From contig AP026151.1 in assembly GCA_030295235.1 (NCBI GenBank), positions 806,001-870,000 of the forward strand: DNA of 64,000 nt. Reading direction: 5' to 3'. The position numbers and the translations under genes are program-made. The notes below the pieces were generated by a model. It saw only the letters and a list, made by a program, of their open reading frames with translations, had not been told where the DNA came from and searched no databases. The stretch comes from Fistulifera solaris. Its lineage: Eukaryota > Bacillariophyta > Bacillariophyceae > Naviculales > Stauroneidaceae. Shown here piece by piece: positions 9,803 through 21,123 of the stretch. Each line of letters opens with the position of its first letter. Position 1 is the stretch's first letter.

Positions 9803-12513
9803 TTACCTTTTGCAGGCTTTCGAATAGTTCATTGGCAAACGGCTATCCAGATATAATGCAATGGCGTTCCAGTAATTGCGAAACAGTTTCTCGTATCCCA
9901 CTTGACCGTGGGCGCGGATGCCTGTTGAAAACAGCCTCATCTTAATGCATCTGAGGTTAAGATATCTCTTCGGCTCTCCGACTTCCGAACTCGCGTCTTC
10001 GTCGTCCACTTTCTGGCGTTTCTGGCAAACACTGTTCAGTTCTTCATCATCGCTCCCTGCGATTCTCTTGTTTCCAACTCCCGTGGCATCTGTTTCACTT
10101 TGTTTGAAAGACACTTGATTGTCCGTTGTTTCGTAAGTATCTTGAGCCGCTGTCGACTGGCCCAGTGTAGCACATTCCGTTGTTGAAACAGCTAGCTCTG
10201 GTGCTAACTCCACCGGGACGGTCGCCGTTTCAGAGAGTCCGCTCACGCCTACATGGATAGTTGCAGAAGGCTGGTCCGCGCTCGCAATAGCTCTAAAAAC
10301 CTCTTTATCAGTGGATTCGGATAAAGTCATATTTTCAGTTCCATGTGAAGCATGAGTTAACGTAGTGGCACGAAATCCACTCGGTTCTTGCTGCGAGATA
10401 TCCACGTTGTGAATTAAGTCATCTCTCGTTTCACCTATTGCAGGTACACCTGCATCAACTGACTCTGGTACTACGACAGAATCGCCACCAGTCTGAATAA
10501 GCTCCGATGACTTGGAATCATTTTTGTATTCGTTTGAGAATTCAGCGCTACGATCATTCTCAATATCGCTGGCTGCTGTCGGGTTGGCTACAATTGCGTT
10601 ACCGCCAGCATGAAACAGCCCGTCAGTCATCTTCGTCCCAGCACTTGTGGCTCCAATATCTCCTGCTAGCGTCGTCGCTTCAAAGTCCATTTTGTCTTCT
10701 CTGTCCAAAGGCTTTTGTTGAGCATTGTGGATTTTTGGTTTCTCGTTGAATGGATTTTTAGCCTTCTCGCCGCCATCGGCATGCCGTACTGCCCCTGTCT
10801 TTTCAGATGCCTCGTCTTTTTCGATAATTTTGTCGTCTTGCGACGACGATTCTTTGTTATCCTTCGAAGGCAAAATGACGTTCGTTCCTTCATTGGATTC
10901 GCCTGCGTAATCCTTCTTATCTGAACAGCACTCATCGTCCACGTCCATAGTTCCTCCGTTGTCTCTAGCAGTCCCCTTCACTGTTACATCTTCCATACCC
11001 ATCCCATCTACCTCAATCATTTCATCCGGCATTTTTATCTTTGAACTGTCCTCCACTCCTGCCGGGGAACTATGATCAATCCCATCTACGTCAATCATTT
11101 CATCCGGCATTTCTATCTTTAAACTGTCCTCGACTCCTGCCGCGGAACTATGATCCATATCTTCCGTCACTTTCGCTTCTTCTTCGATAACGACGCCGTC
11201 ACTGTTTTTACCGGCCAAATTACTTTCATTTGCTTCTAGAGTAGTAGTTGTGACCGAACCCGAATTGTGTTCTAGGCCTATAGCGTCCTCGTCGACCTTC
11301 ACATCTACAGTACCCATTTCAGCAGTTTGGTCCTTCTCGTCAGGGATCAATCTCGCTCTTCTAATTTCAACATCATCAACCTTTTGCTCTTTCTTGAGTT
11401 GACTGTTTTCCACCTTATCCTCAATAGAAGCATCATCGCCTAAAGCATCATTTTGCTTATCTGTTGGTAAGATATCCGATCCTATTTCTTTTCATGTTTG
11501 GTTTCTTGAATTCCTTCTTGCGACTTCTGAGAACTTCGGTCTGTATCTGACTTGCTGTCTTCCACTTCCCCGCGGGGGTTTTCGTTGCCTGCTTTTTCAA
11601 CGTTACCATCTGCTTTCGGTTTGAGAAAATCAGATAACTTCAATTGCTTCGTACTCTTTTGCTTTTTGCTAGCTTCTTCTTCCACTTGTTTCTTATCGAC
11701 AGATTTCCTTTTGATGCAGCCGTTTTGGCCTTGGGACGAGTTGTGGTAGTCGGTTCAGGTTTGCCCTCTCTGTTTGCAGCTTCATCTGTATTTTCACCCT
11801 CTGCCGCGGACCTACTTGGTTTTTCTTTCGCCTCTTCCTTGTTTGCCCCAACCTTTTCTTCGGTAACTTGACCTTTTCGTGTTTTAGACCGCGATGCTCT
11901 CGTAACTCGCGAGGAACTCTCGTTCTCCGATTCAACACCACTCTTTTCCGTCTTATTGTCTTCTTTCTCCTCTACGTCGTCTTCGGAATTCGTAGTGTCT
12001 TTTTTGACGGTTTCCTCCTTTGACGCGAGGCTTGTTCGACGCGAGACACGTGTCTTTCGAGTTTCGGTGGTGCTTCGACACTTTCGGTCTCGCTGATGTC
12101 CTTGGTCGGCGTCCTGGAGCGTTTTGCTGGCGCACTTTTTGCTTGCCGACTTTCTTTGTTGATTTGTTCGATGGATTTTCTGGCTGTTCGCTTTCGGCAT
12201 CTTCTTTCTCGTCGTCGTCGCTCTTCCCGGCGGAGGCTTCTTTGTCCATTTTGCCTCTTCGTGTTCTCCGAGTACGTGTGCGATCTTGGCTCGTCTCGTC
12301 GCTTTCTTTATCACTTTCATTTTCCTCATCTTCCTCGTCCTCATCTGCAACCTTCTTTTCGTTCTTCGACGTCAACTTCTGCGTAGATCGCGTGGCTCTT
12401 CCCCTTCGTGGAGGCAGAACATCCTCTTCTTCTTCGTTGGTTGTATCTTCTTCCTTATTGGTAGTTTCTTTCACAGCTTTTTGCTGCGCCCTGGTTTTTC
12501 TTGTCGCCGGCAT
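9803..12513 (-). CDS. Long acidic/basic low-complexity nuclear protein, unknown function
   Basis: One protein of roughly 900 aa, read from ATG 12513 (MPATRKTRAQQ). The N-terminal third is rich in Lys, Arg, Ser and Glu with RRGRATRS and RTRRTRRGK clusters, suggesting chromatin or RNA association; QLKLSDFL in the middle loosely resembles a PIP box. The C-terminal two thirds are acidic, with a 26-residue tandem duplication (DHSS(A/P)AGVEDS...MPDEMI(D/E)VDG; DNA unit 78 bp at about 11003-11158). Only the last 50 residues (RYLNLRCIKMRLFSTG...NYWNAIALYL) look like a folded element. The frame breaks at least three times, in A-rich runs near 12.1 kb, 11.71 kb and 11.49 kb; continuity of composition across each break supports one gene. 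No family recognised. Confidence 0.6.
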
Positions 12514-12652
12514 TAATCCGATATAAAAATATATGGTAAACTAAATGCAAATGATCAAAACTCGAGCTTGGATACATTTGCGTTTCGAATCAATAATGCA
12601 AGGGCGCGCTGCGAATGAAGATCGATCGCACGCGCCAACCTATACCAGGTAA

Positions 12653-12898
12653 GCAGATTTTCTGGAAAAGCGAAAATACCACACACCCAAACCCACATTT
12701 TCTGGGAACGTGATAAGCCACACTCCCACATTTTCTGGGAACGTGAAAAACCACACCCCCACATTTTCTGGAAACGTGAAAAACCACACCCACATTTTCT
12801 GCGAGAGTGAAAAAACCACTCGCCCACATTTTCTGGACAGGTGAAAAAAGCACACCCACATTTTCTGCGAGAGTGGACTAGTGAAAATATTTTCTGGG
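12653..12898. repeat. Minisatellite, about 32-bp unit (CCCACATTTTCTGG...CGTGAAAAACCACAC), locus 1
   Basis: About seven degenerate head-to-tail copies between the divergently transcribed acidic-protein gene and SDHAF3, so it occupies their shared promoter region. The core CCCACATTTTCTGG is followed by an ACGTGAAAAACCAC spacer. The same unit recurs at 43845-43970. Open frames across it are produced by the periodicity. Confidence 0.85.
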
Positions 12899-12982
12899 AT
12901 GATGCGATTTCGATTATTCGATTATGAATTCAAATAATTGAACTTTTCTTATTTACAATAGCAATCGATTCATTCAACTCAA

Positions 12983-13384
12983 ATGAGCTCAAATACGACC
13001 ACAATGAAGAAGCCGATGCTGTATTTGTATCGCTCTCTTTTACGCGCTCATCAAAAATGTTTACCGACGCAAATGAAGCAATTGGGAGATGCCTACGTCA
13101 AATCGGAGTTCAAATTGCATTTACAGAAGTCGGTTAAACCGGAACAGATGCAAGCTTTCTTATCCGAATGGCAGAAGTATTTAAATCAAATAGAAACAAC
13201 CGCCCGGGCCGTCGAACAACAAGTTGTGACAGAAGGATCGCCCCAACAGCACGGCAGTAGTAAAACTACGAAGCCAAAATTGTTTCGATTCGGAGCCGAT
13301 TTACCATCCGACGTGCCTTTGACCGATGAACAGAAATTTCAGTTGGAGAAACTGAAAGAAGAAGCGTCGTCTTTCAAGGGTTAA
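12983..13384 (+). CDS. SDHAF3: Succinate dehydrogenase assembly factor 3 (ACN9, LYR-motif protein)
   Basis: A 133-aa mitochondrial matrix protein of the ACN9/SDHAF3 family, needed for maturation of the iron-sulphur subunit of complex II. Visible: the LYR-type motif LYRSLLRAHQ near the N-terminus, the family core QMKQLGDAYVKSEFKLH and FLSEWQKYLNQI, and a tail beginning FRFGADLPSDVPLTDEQ with a helical end. The start at 12983 (MSSNTTTMKKP) is the first ATG; the ATG eight codons on is an alternative. Frame intact, no intron. Confidence 0.88.
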   Translation: MSSNTTTMKKPMLYLYRSLLRAHQKCLPTQMKQLGDAYVKSEFKLHLQKSVKPEQMQAFLSEWQKYLNQIETTARAVEQQVVTEGSPQQHGSSKTTKPKLFRFGADLPSDVPLTDEQKFQLEKLKEEASSFKG

Positions 13385-13970
13385 GTCCACAGAGAGCTGG
13401 CATCGGAAGAGATTGTATAAATTGACCATCTTCTATGTGAACAAAGATTTTTTAGAGCTTCACGATCACTCACTTGAGCCCATCTTGTCTTATTTACGCG
13501 CTCAAACAACTCAGCGGTTGTGATTTATTTCTCGTAGTTAAAGGTGATAGTAGTCTCCCCTTGTAAGTTCGCAAGAAAGTCTCGCTGAACTATGAATTGA
13601 TGCGACCTGCACTTTTTTGACTGTGCTCTCTGTAGATTCTACGTCGGATGATATCTGCGTAAGCGTTTATCAAACATAAACTACTAAAATTCAATCATCA
13701 CTATATCATCACTACTACTATGTTGTTATTCCTAAACTTCTCCACAGCAACATTTTCGTGATAACATTTCCATGACACATCTTCCCTTCCCTATCGCATG
13801 CATTACCATGAGCAGGTTCAAACGGTCGACACAAAGCCACATCCAAAACAGACTTTGATTACTCTCAGCATCCTTTCACATCAAGCTCCCGCGGAAAGAG
13901 TGTCATTTCATATTACCAATGTTACAAGAAGTATTCTTTCTTCAAACAAATAAAAAGACTGTCAGTTGAC
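13385..13970. other. Intergenic, nothing recognised
   Basis: About 590 bp between convergent genes SDHAF3 and the folate-receptor-like gene; AT-rich, without a supportable open frame or repeat. Confidence 0.6.
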
Positions 13971-14810
13971 TTAGGCCACCGCATTGCCTCCTTCTCCGAC
14001 AAAGACGGGCTTGCCGGTGCGCTCACGGTGCACCAAGAAGAAGGAGAAGAGGCAAAAGACAAAGGCGAGCGAGCCAATCACACCCAACGTGATGGCGAGA
14101 ATCTTGTTGGTATCCTTCTCCTTCTTCAACTCATCCTCGGGGTTGTTCGCCTGGTAACGTGCGGCACACGAAAAGAAGTCTCCGTCACCACAAAAGAGAT
14201 CCGTCTTGCACGCATCAAACCACGAGTCGCAAAAGCTCTTCTTGATGGGCATCTTGTGCATCTGCCACGTGTTGAAGTCTTCCAAATGCGACTGACTATC
14301 GTTGTACTTGCGAAATAGACCAGCCGACGGCTCGCACTCGTAGAAACACGCTTCATAAACAAAGAAGCGCTCACACGCGGGTGTCATCGGGCCGCAACGA
14401 TCCCAGTGATACTCTTCACCGTACGATTCCTTCAACTTCTCCATACTGGCAACTGTTGAACTGTTGCAGCACGAGCGCTGCTTCCAGGGCTGACATTCCT
14501 TCATGCCGTCGTCTTCAGGAGTCGGCTCGTCCTTGTGAAAGTACTGCAAACCGCATTCTTCGACGGGCTGCTGACCAAAGATATCCAACGTCACTTGATC
14601 GTTCGGATTCTTATCCGTATCAAAGAACCACATGGTGTAGCCGGGTTCCGTGTCATCGACGACGAGGAAACTGTCGGAAAACATCTTCTGGCAGAGCTCG
14701 GTTCCGCTGGCGTAGATTTCGGGGAAGGGTCGGCAGGTTTCTTCCCAAGCCATAATGGTAGGCAGGGCCATTGCGGCGGCGTAAGCGGAGTACTTGATAG
14801 AGAACTTCAT
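13971..14810 (-). CDS. Folate-receptor-like type I membrane protein
   Basis: A 279-aa cysteine-rich protein with an N-terminal signal peptide (MKFSIKYSAYAAAMALPTIMA), a luminal or extracellular folate-receptor/riboflavin-binding-type domain and one C-terminal membrane span (ILAITLGVIGSLAFVFCLFS) with a short tail. Hallmarks: CQPWKQRSCCNSST, YHWDRCGPMTPACERFF, YEACFYECEPSAG and KKSFCDSWFDACKTDLFC. This domain binds folate or related ligands in animals; ligand binding in diatoms is unknown. The start at 14810 was chosen because it begins the signal peptide; the open frame extends upstream without a convincing sequence. Frame intact. Confidence 0.85.
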   Translation of the reverse strand: MKFSIKYSAYAAAMALPTIMAWEETCRPFPEIYASGTELCQKMFSDSFLVVDDTEPGYTMWFFDTDKNPNDQVTLDIFGQQPVEECGLQYFHKDEPTPEDDGMKECQPWKQRSCCNSSTVASMEKLKESYGEEYHWDRCGPMTPACERFFVYEACFYECEPSAGLFRKYNDSQSHLEDFNTWQMHKMPIKKSFCDSWFDACKTDLFCGDGDFFSCAARYQANNPEDELKKEKDTNKILAITLGVIGSLAFVFCLFSFFLVHRERTGKPVFVGEGGNAVA

Positions 14811-15995
14811 GGTCTTGTAAAAGTTACTTTCAAGAAAAAATGAAGGCACTTTTGGATCCAAAAGATCTTTTAGTAAGACGAAAAGTCGGAACCGCCGAAA
14901 TACAGTAATGAGGACGAAAGGAATGGATGGACGAGATCGGTTATGTGACAACAAAGGATCGGAAGGAATTTCGATCGATCGTTGCAAAAGATCGCACGCC
15001 GTTCTTTCCAAACTGAGCGAGACACAGCGGCGGAGAGTTCTCGACGTAATTGATTGCCGAGTATGGCACAGTGTGTACTAACATGAAAACCTATGCGTCA
15101 CAACATCCTTGACTCTATTGCAATAAAGACTTTATCGCAAAAAGAGCTGTTTCACCAAATTAGGAGTCCGTCCTCGCCAATTTCCACCGTTTCGATGGCC
15201 CGGGCTGCGAACATTGCCTTTCTACTGATGTTCATTTAGAGAGAAATTAGTTATTATGTTCTGAACGCTTGCGGATTGTTGTCTTTTGTGGTCACTATAG
15301 AATCGGAGTGTTGTTCGTATTTCACCACGACGTTTTGGAGCCAATTTACTGCCTCATCCACTTTTGTTTTGCAAGTTATTAAGCTATTGACTTTCGGATT
15401 ACAAAACCATGTTAATCGGCAGCATCTACAATGCACCATCGTTTTGTTATGTCGACTTAAGCTGCGGATAGCATTTACTATGGACCAAAGTGAAGACCAC
15501 TTTTCGCCACGACTGCATTTCAGTCACGAGGAAATAAGATGGTTCAGAACCAAACGGGCTGACGTTAAGATCAGGCAGACGGACGCCGCACCTCCGCACC
15601 ACAAAATTTTGTTTTCTCACAGTAGGGAACGCAATAAGTTTGTTCTGTACTTCCAAGCCACCGCAATTATTCCGAGGCATAACAAAGTTAGAGTCATTGA
15701 AAAGCATAAAGAATTTCTTGGATATTCCCAACTTCCCGATGAGTTAGTCCCTATCGTTCTCTGATGTACACTTTGTGCTATAGGACACTTTCGGCTTCAA
15801 GACCAGGAAAATGAAAATGACTGGTCATTTTTGCCTTCCGACATCTTATCCGCCGCCGCCGCGAGGAGAAGGACAAAAAGACCTCGTCCTCTCTCTCCGT
15901 CTGCTGTTCATTTGCATTGAACTCCTTAGCAAACATAAAGAGTAAAAGGCAGACCTGCTGCTCGAAAAGCAATCGTTTCATTATTCTATAATATC
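14811..15995. other. Intergenic region between divergent genes
   Basis: Nearly 1.2 kb. An open frame at about 15480-15764 (plus strand, C-terminus DELVPIVL) matches nothing I know and may be chance. It overlaps the near-palindrome at 15507. Otherwise nothing was recognised. Confidence 0.4.
15507..15530. promoter_or_regulatory. 24-bp near-palindrome, copy 4
   Basis: CCACGACTGC, ATTT, CAGTCACGAG: almost identical to the copies at 41077 and (reverse strand) 40480. It is 466 bp upstream of the globin start. Confidence 0.5.
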
Positions 15996-16536
15996 ATGTC
16001 AGAACTAAGCTACAGCACCACCAGCAGCGTAATTGAATCTTGGGAGAGACTCAAGCGCATCAAAAATTACCAAGAAGTTGCTGGTGTCACTGTTTTCAAA
16101 GGTACGTAAAAAAATTACAAAATGATGCGTCCGGTTGCAGGCACTAACATTTCTTATTTCACAGACTCTTCGAGAAATGCCCCCAAGCGCGTGTTTTATT
16201 CGGCTTTCCTATTGATATCGACACCAATTCATCCGAGCTTTTGCAATCGAAACGATTCTTGACACACGCTGCGCACATGATGGATATGATGGACGCTGCT
16301 CTGAGCATGTTTTTGGGCCCCGACATGGATATGCTACACGAAATCATTGACGAGCTCGCCGACAAACACAGACGCTACGGCGTCACCGCTCCCATGTTTC
16401 CGGTTCTGGGCGAAGGCTTTCTTCTGGCACTGGAAACGCATCTCGGTGAATCTTTTTCGACAATAAAATGAAGGAGGCCTGGAAAGAAACCTATTCTCTT
16501 CTTTCTTGCGAAATGATCAATGCAATGTCAAAATAG
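15996..16536 (+). CDS. Globin-domain protein
   Basis: A single-domain globin of about 159 aa. Exon 1 (15996-16101) encodes helices A/B (VIESWERLKRIKNYQEVAGVTVFK); the intron is 16102-16164 (GT-AG); exon 2 encodes LFEKCPQARVLFGFP, then HAAHMMDMMDAALSMF, the proximal-histidine region DELADKHRRYGV, and TAPMFPVLGEGFLLALETHLGE. Two one-base deletions are needed to keep this register: one at the exon junction (one C short before CTCTTCGAG) and one in the T run near 16454, after which the H helix NKMKEAWKETYSLLSCEMI ends at a stop at 16534-16536. Both look like consensus errors. Oxygen or NO chemistry is the family role; the biological role here is unknown. Confidence 0.78.
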
Positions 16537-16731
16537 AGTCTCTTGTTGCGTTCTTAATTAATCCTCACTCCACCTTGAAGTGATAGCCACCATATTTTGA
16601 TAAAGGACATGGATTGATTAATCGATGTGACTGATGCCTGGATCAGTCACCGGGGCATCTTTCAATAAGACAACTAAAAATATTGACATAAACAAAGTTT
16701 AGTAATTAAGATATTTGGAATCCAAACGAGA

Positions 16732-18741
16732 TTACCACGCGGCTCCAAAATTGCCACCGCCGCTATTTCCACCGTATCCGCCGCCACCATTGTAGCCTCC
16801 GCCACCGCCGTGATATCCTCCACCGCCTCCTCCATAGTTGCGGTTGCCTCCGCCGCCACGGCTGTTGTTGTTGTTATTGCTATAACGGACATCGCGACTG
16901 CCGAAGCCACCCCCGCCGCCGCCACGACCGCGGCCTCGTCCGCCACTGCCACTACGTCCCGTGTAGTTGCACATTTGATTCAACCAACCGGGAACTTGCT
17001 GATCATTTTCATCCAGCAAGTCACGCAACTCGCGAATGATACCACTATTCTTCTCGTTGACAAAGGAAAGAGCTGCTCCGGTGTTTCCAGCACGGCCCGT
17101 ACGGCCAATGCGGTGAACATAGTCATCAATATTGCCAGGCAAATCATAGTTGATGACTTGTGTCACGTTGGGAATGTCGAGACCACGACTGGCAACGTCG
17201 GTGGCTACCATGACGGGTGTTTGCCCAGATTTGAAGCAGCGCAAAGCATATTCACGTTCACGTTGACTTTTGTCACCATGAATGCTGCACGCGGGGAACT
17301 TATTCTGGCACAACATGTCTTCTACGTAGTCACAAGAGCGCTTGGTCTCGACAAAGATAAGGATAAGACCTTCTTCAATGGTGAACAGAAACTTCATAAG
17401 AGTATCCATTTTTTCGCGTTCTTCAACAAATTCAACAGTTTGCGAGACATCCTTCGAGGCCGAACCAACACGACCGACGGTGAGGAAGATATAATCGCGC
17501 ATAAAGTCGCTCGCCAAGCGCTGGATATTTGCAGGGAATGTAGCACTGAACAACATGGTTTGGCGTTCCGGAGAACCGGGCATGTCCGACTCTTCGACGA
17601 TGCGGCGAATTTGAGGCTAACAATGATAAAACAAAATTGATTAGTGAGTCAAGTTGAAGCGAGAAGCAGGCTAAACAATTCATTAGCAGCGTACTTACTT
17701 CGAAACCCATATCAAGCATGCGATCGGCTTCGTCCAAAACGAGGAAACGGACATTCTCCATCGAGATACGTCCACGCTCCATCAGATCGACCAAACGACC
17801 CGGCGTTGCGACGAGCAGATCACAGCCCGCTTCGATTTGACGCAACTGATCACGCACTTCGGCTCCTCCGTAGATGACCACAGGGGCGATTCCGGTGCAG
17901 TACGTAAAGCGGCGCGCTTCATCGAAAATCTGCTGTGCCAGTTCACGCGTAGGAGCCAATACGAGTGCTTCGGGGTACGTGCAGCGGTGACTGTTCGCAT
18001 TAGAGGGAGGATCACGTCCTCCGTTATGGATCATGGTCAAAATGGTGGGAAACAAAAACCCAGCCGTCTTGCCACTTCCGGTTTGTGCACATGCCATCAA
18101 ATCACGACCGATGGTGCAAATCGGAATACTGTACTTCTGTACGGGCGTGGGCTTTGTGTAACCGCACAACTGAGCATTGCGGAACAAGTCTTCACCGATA
18201 GTATCGACCGTGTATTCCGAGATGGGATCGGGGACATTTTCTCCCGACACATCAATGGGAATTTTGTCGTAGTTATCAAAATTGATCCCCGTGGTTTGCT
18301 TGTCGGTCGTATCAAACAGACGTTGCTCCAAGCGTTTGTCGGGATTCATGTCACCGTGAAAACCGCGTTCATTCTTGCGGGGTCCACCGCGGCTGTAAGA
18401 ACCGCGTCCGCCACCGCCCCCGGCGTTGTTGTTCCAACGCGAGTTGGTGGAGAAGCCGCTTCCGCGATCACCGTCCGAACCATCGCGATTGCTGTAGCCC
18501 CCGCGACCGCCTTCTCCGCGACCGCTGTAGCTACCGCGACCACCGCCACTGTAACCGCCTCCACGACGATCGTAACCGCCTCGTCCTTGCGAAGAAAAGG
18601 AACTGCGTTGCTCCGAATTGCGTTGTTCGGAATTATTGCCACCGCCACTTCTCTGAGAGTTTCTCAGATGAGGTGGCACGTACTGCTACCTGAAAGCGTC
18701 GATTGTTTGTGTGAGTTGTTATTTGTAAAGGTTGTTGTCAT
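16732..18741 (-). CDS. DEAD-box ATP-dependent RNA helicase, DDX3/Ded1 subfamily
   Basis: Translation-initiation-type RNA helicase, about 642 aa. Exon 1 is 18741-17699, the intron 17698-17617, exon 2 17616-16732. An RGG/Gly-rich N-terminus is followed by YVPPHLRN (Ded1 eIF4E-region motif), the Q motif, AQTGSGKT (motif I), PTRELA (Ia), TPGR (Ib), [13 protein letters not shown] (II), FSATFP (III), [12 protein letters not shown] (V) and [13 protein letters not shown] (VI), then a long GGY/RGG-rich tail. The start is uncertain: ATG 18741 gives MTTTFTNNN... but needs one extra base near 18683 to enter the YVPPHLRN frame; no plausible donor for an upstream exon was found. Confidence 0.92.
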
Positions 18742-19678
18742 GATTCACAGAAATGTAATGAAAAGGGGTCGAAAAACACAACAGGAAAATTTCAAAAAAG
18801 AGAGAGAAAGAAGAAAATGAAAAGGACACGATTGATCGAACTGAATCGAAAGTGCTACCCTTACTGTTTATCATAGAGTGACAAGGAGGAATCTGGAATC
18901 ACAATATCAAAATTCACAGAAACACTCAAAACAAGGTCGCCCCCCAATAATTTTTTTTCGTGCTGCCCCAAGACACGAAAATCCTACTTCCATTGCCGTC
19001 AGGAAGCCTCTTCCTTTGCGCGAATTTCGTCAAACCATTCAATTCATTCAGGACGAACAAAACAAAGAAAAAAGGCGACTCACCATTTTGCATGAGATAT
19101 TGAAAGATGAAAGGTCTGTAACGACGAAACCTCAAAAATGTAGAATGAACGACAAGAGACAAAACAAGGATGAGGTGCAACGGTTCGCGGACCAAGGACA
19201 CACTCTATCCGTTGCACTATTTGCTTGTACAGTCAACCCCACCACGTTTCTCACCCTCCCCACCACTCATTCAACCACAGTTTTTTCGTGAGGTGCCTCG
19301 CGCTCCGCGAGGCGATCAAATGACAGACAGCTACCTGGTAGGAGACTAACTAAACTATAATAATCTTCTTTCGAAGAGGAGCCGTTCACAACAAAACAAG
19401 AGCGCGATAGTCTGAGATAGCCAACGCTACGCTTAGTAAAGCTTCCTAGATCGAAGATCCCAAATTCACCACCACTTCCAATAATCTATGTGCGCGCTAA
19501 TTTATTTTCTAAGTTAGCTAAAGTCAAAAGAGTGTTTAGTGCACCGATGCTTGGATGTCTTGACCTGCATGCATGTATACGAAGCGGTCAGTAATCGCTG
19601 AACAGTGCAACTGTGGACCCTTTCGACGAAATCGTTTGTACATTGAGATCCGCCGCTCTAACGATGCTTTCCTGACAA
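18742..19678. other. Intergenic region with one perfect GC-rich hairpin
   Basis: No supportable gene. A hairpin with a perfect 8-bp stem (GCCTCGCG, CTC loop, CGCGAGGC) lies at 19295-19313, in otherwise AT-rich DNA. A 9-bp inverted repeat (GTGCAACGG/CCGTTGCAC) lies just upstream, near 19169-19225. Confidence 0.4.
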
Positions 19679-21123
19679 CTAATCCCGAGCGTCCATGTTG
19701 CAGCCGTCTTCAGCGGAACGTGACGATGATAATTCTATGTCATCCAAAACATCTTTTTCTTCTTCCTCTCCCATTTCGCTGAAGACAGCACAGAGAATGC
19801 TGCCCGTTGATCGACAGAATTCTTTTTCGATCTTGCCAGGAGAAGCTTCTGGACTAAATTCGATTTCATACTCAAGTTCTTCGTTCATTTTCTCCGTTTG
19901 TTCTATATCATACACGGGGGACAACCTTCGTGAGCTTTCACTAAAATTTCTTACGGATCGAGGCGCCATCCAGCCCGTCGCAAACATCTCTGTCGAGCTA
20001 CCGTCGTTCGCTTTCGGTTTGGGAAAGCGACCACATGTTATGAAGAGCAGGTATCCCATTCCAATATCCGGCTTCATAAGACAAACGGCTGCCGAGACAG
20101 CACCCTGCAAATGAGACCAAGTACCTCCAGCCCAAGCACCCTGTAGACAAGCCACCAATAGAATCAGTAATCCCCACAACGAATAATTATACCATTCATT
20201 CCGTTCAATCGTTAACTTACCCATGGCTCTATCCAGAAACTCGCAATGAACATCAATATCAGAGAGGGTAACCACATTACAATGAACACCAAGATCAAGC
20301 GCGCGATAAAGACCGACACGTTCCGTGTGCTGCCCGTCGCAGGCAACAACTTCAGCCGCCATATTTGAATCGCAATCCAAATGACATAGACTGCGGGTAT
20401 TCCGACCAGCGCTGGTAGAAATGCCGTAAAGAAAAAGATCATCGATTCATCGGAATACATCACGGGGAGACACGCCAAGCCGTTTTGTAGGCCGGGTTGA
20501 TGTGGTAATATTTCCCAAAAGACCCAGGAGGCAAGGAACGCCGACCATCCATACACAGCAAGAGAGTTCAATATGACTTTTCGCCTAGACGGTGGAATAT
20601 ACCGTTGTCGTTGTGATGATTTTTGCAACAATTCGTAAATATGATACGCAACAATGGCATTCAGCCACGAGTTGGCCCCGATACTGAAAGTGACATAAAA
20701 CGTTTGAAACCAACACCATGCTTCGGAAATGTAACTTCCCGCAGAGACGTTTAGACCACAATTGATGGCACATAGAAAAGAAAAGAGAAAGTCTGGAATC
20801 TGCGGAGTTATTGAAACACACCGAATGTGAGAGCTTCATGAAGAAGCCGCACCTGCAATCTAGGCATCCACATGACTTACCATCAAAAACACGAGATACA
20901 GATTGAAGCCGGACTTTCTTATCCGTTTGTTGCAGATCATACTGATAAGGACGGATGCAACGAAGATAGCCACAGCGCTCGTCACTACGACCCACACGGA
21001 CCATTGCAGCATGCGATCACTGTCCGGACCGGCAGCCACCAAGTGATCGTATTTGGAGTTCGTCTCGTTCAATTCAGAATACCGAAATGTGACATGATGC
21101 ATGGAAGTAAGTTCGCGTTTCAT
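19679..21123 (-). CDS. Seven-transmembrane receptor-like protein (cAMP-receptor/class E GPCR-like)
   Basis: A 427-aa membrane protein in three exons: 21123-20881, 20799-20221 and 20140-19679, with 81- and 80-bp introns and intact frame. A short N-terminal outside segment with an N-glycosylation site (NETNSK) is followed by about seven hydrophobic helices: WSVWVVVTSAVAIFVASVL, FNLYLVFLM...FSFLCAINCG, a Cys-Trp-rich third helix, SLAVYGWSAFLASWVFWEI, MIFFFTAFLPALVGIPAVY, IARLILVFIVMWLPSLILM and GAVSAAVCLMKPDIGMGYLL. The tail is long, acidic and Ser-rich. Overall pattern, including the helix-2/3 cysteine, fits the slime-mould cAMP-receptor/secretin-like group, but the ligand is unknown. Exon 3 has two candidate acceptors 36 bp apart, both followed by GGTGCT. 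Confidence 0.72.

Noticed and set aside
12555-12861. Minus-strand repetitive protein with MWVW/SRKCG repeats
   Set aside because: All three frames are open because of the 32-bp period; no start context or non-repeat domain.
15276-15764. A 160-codon open frame upstream of the globin
   Set aside because: No ATG at its beginning, no known motif, and it contains the promoter-type palindrome.
19165-19230. tRNA-like string (minus strand GTGCAACGGATAGAG) with a 9-bp inverted repeat
   Set aside because: Resembles a D-arm/A box, but no anticodon stem, T arm or acceptor stem can be paired.
18878-19291. Open frame upstream of the helicase gene
   Set aside because: Begins with GTG, has no recognisable domain, and overlaps the probable helicase 5' region.
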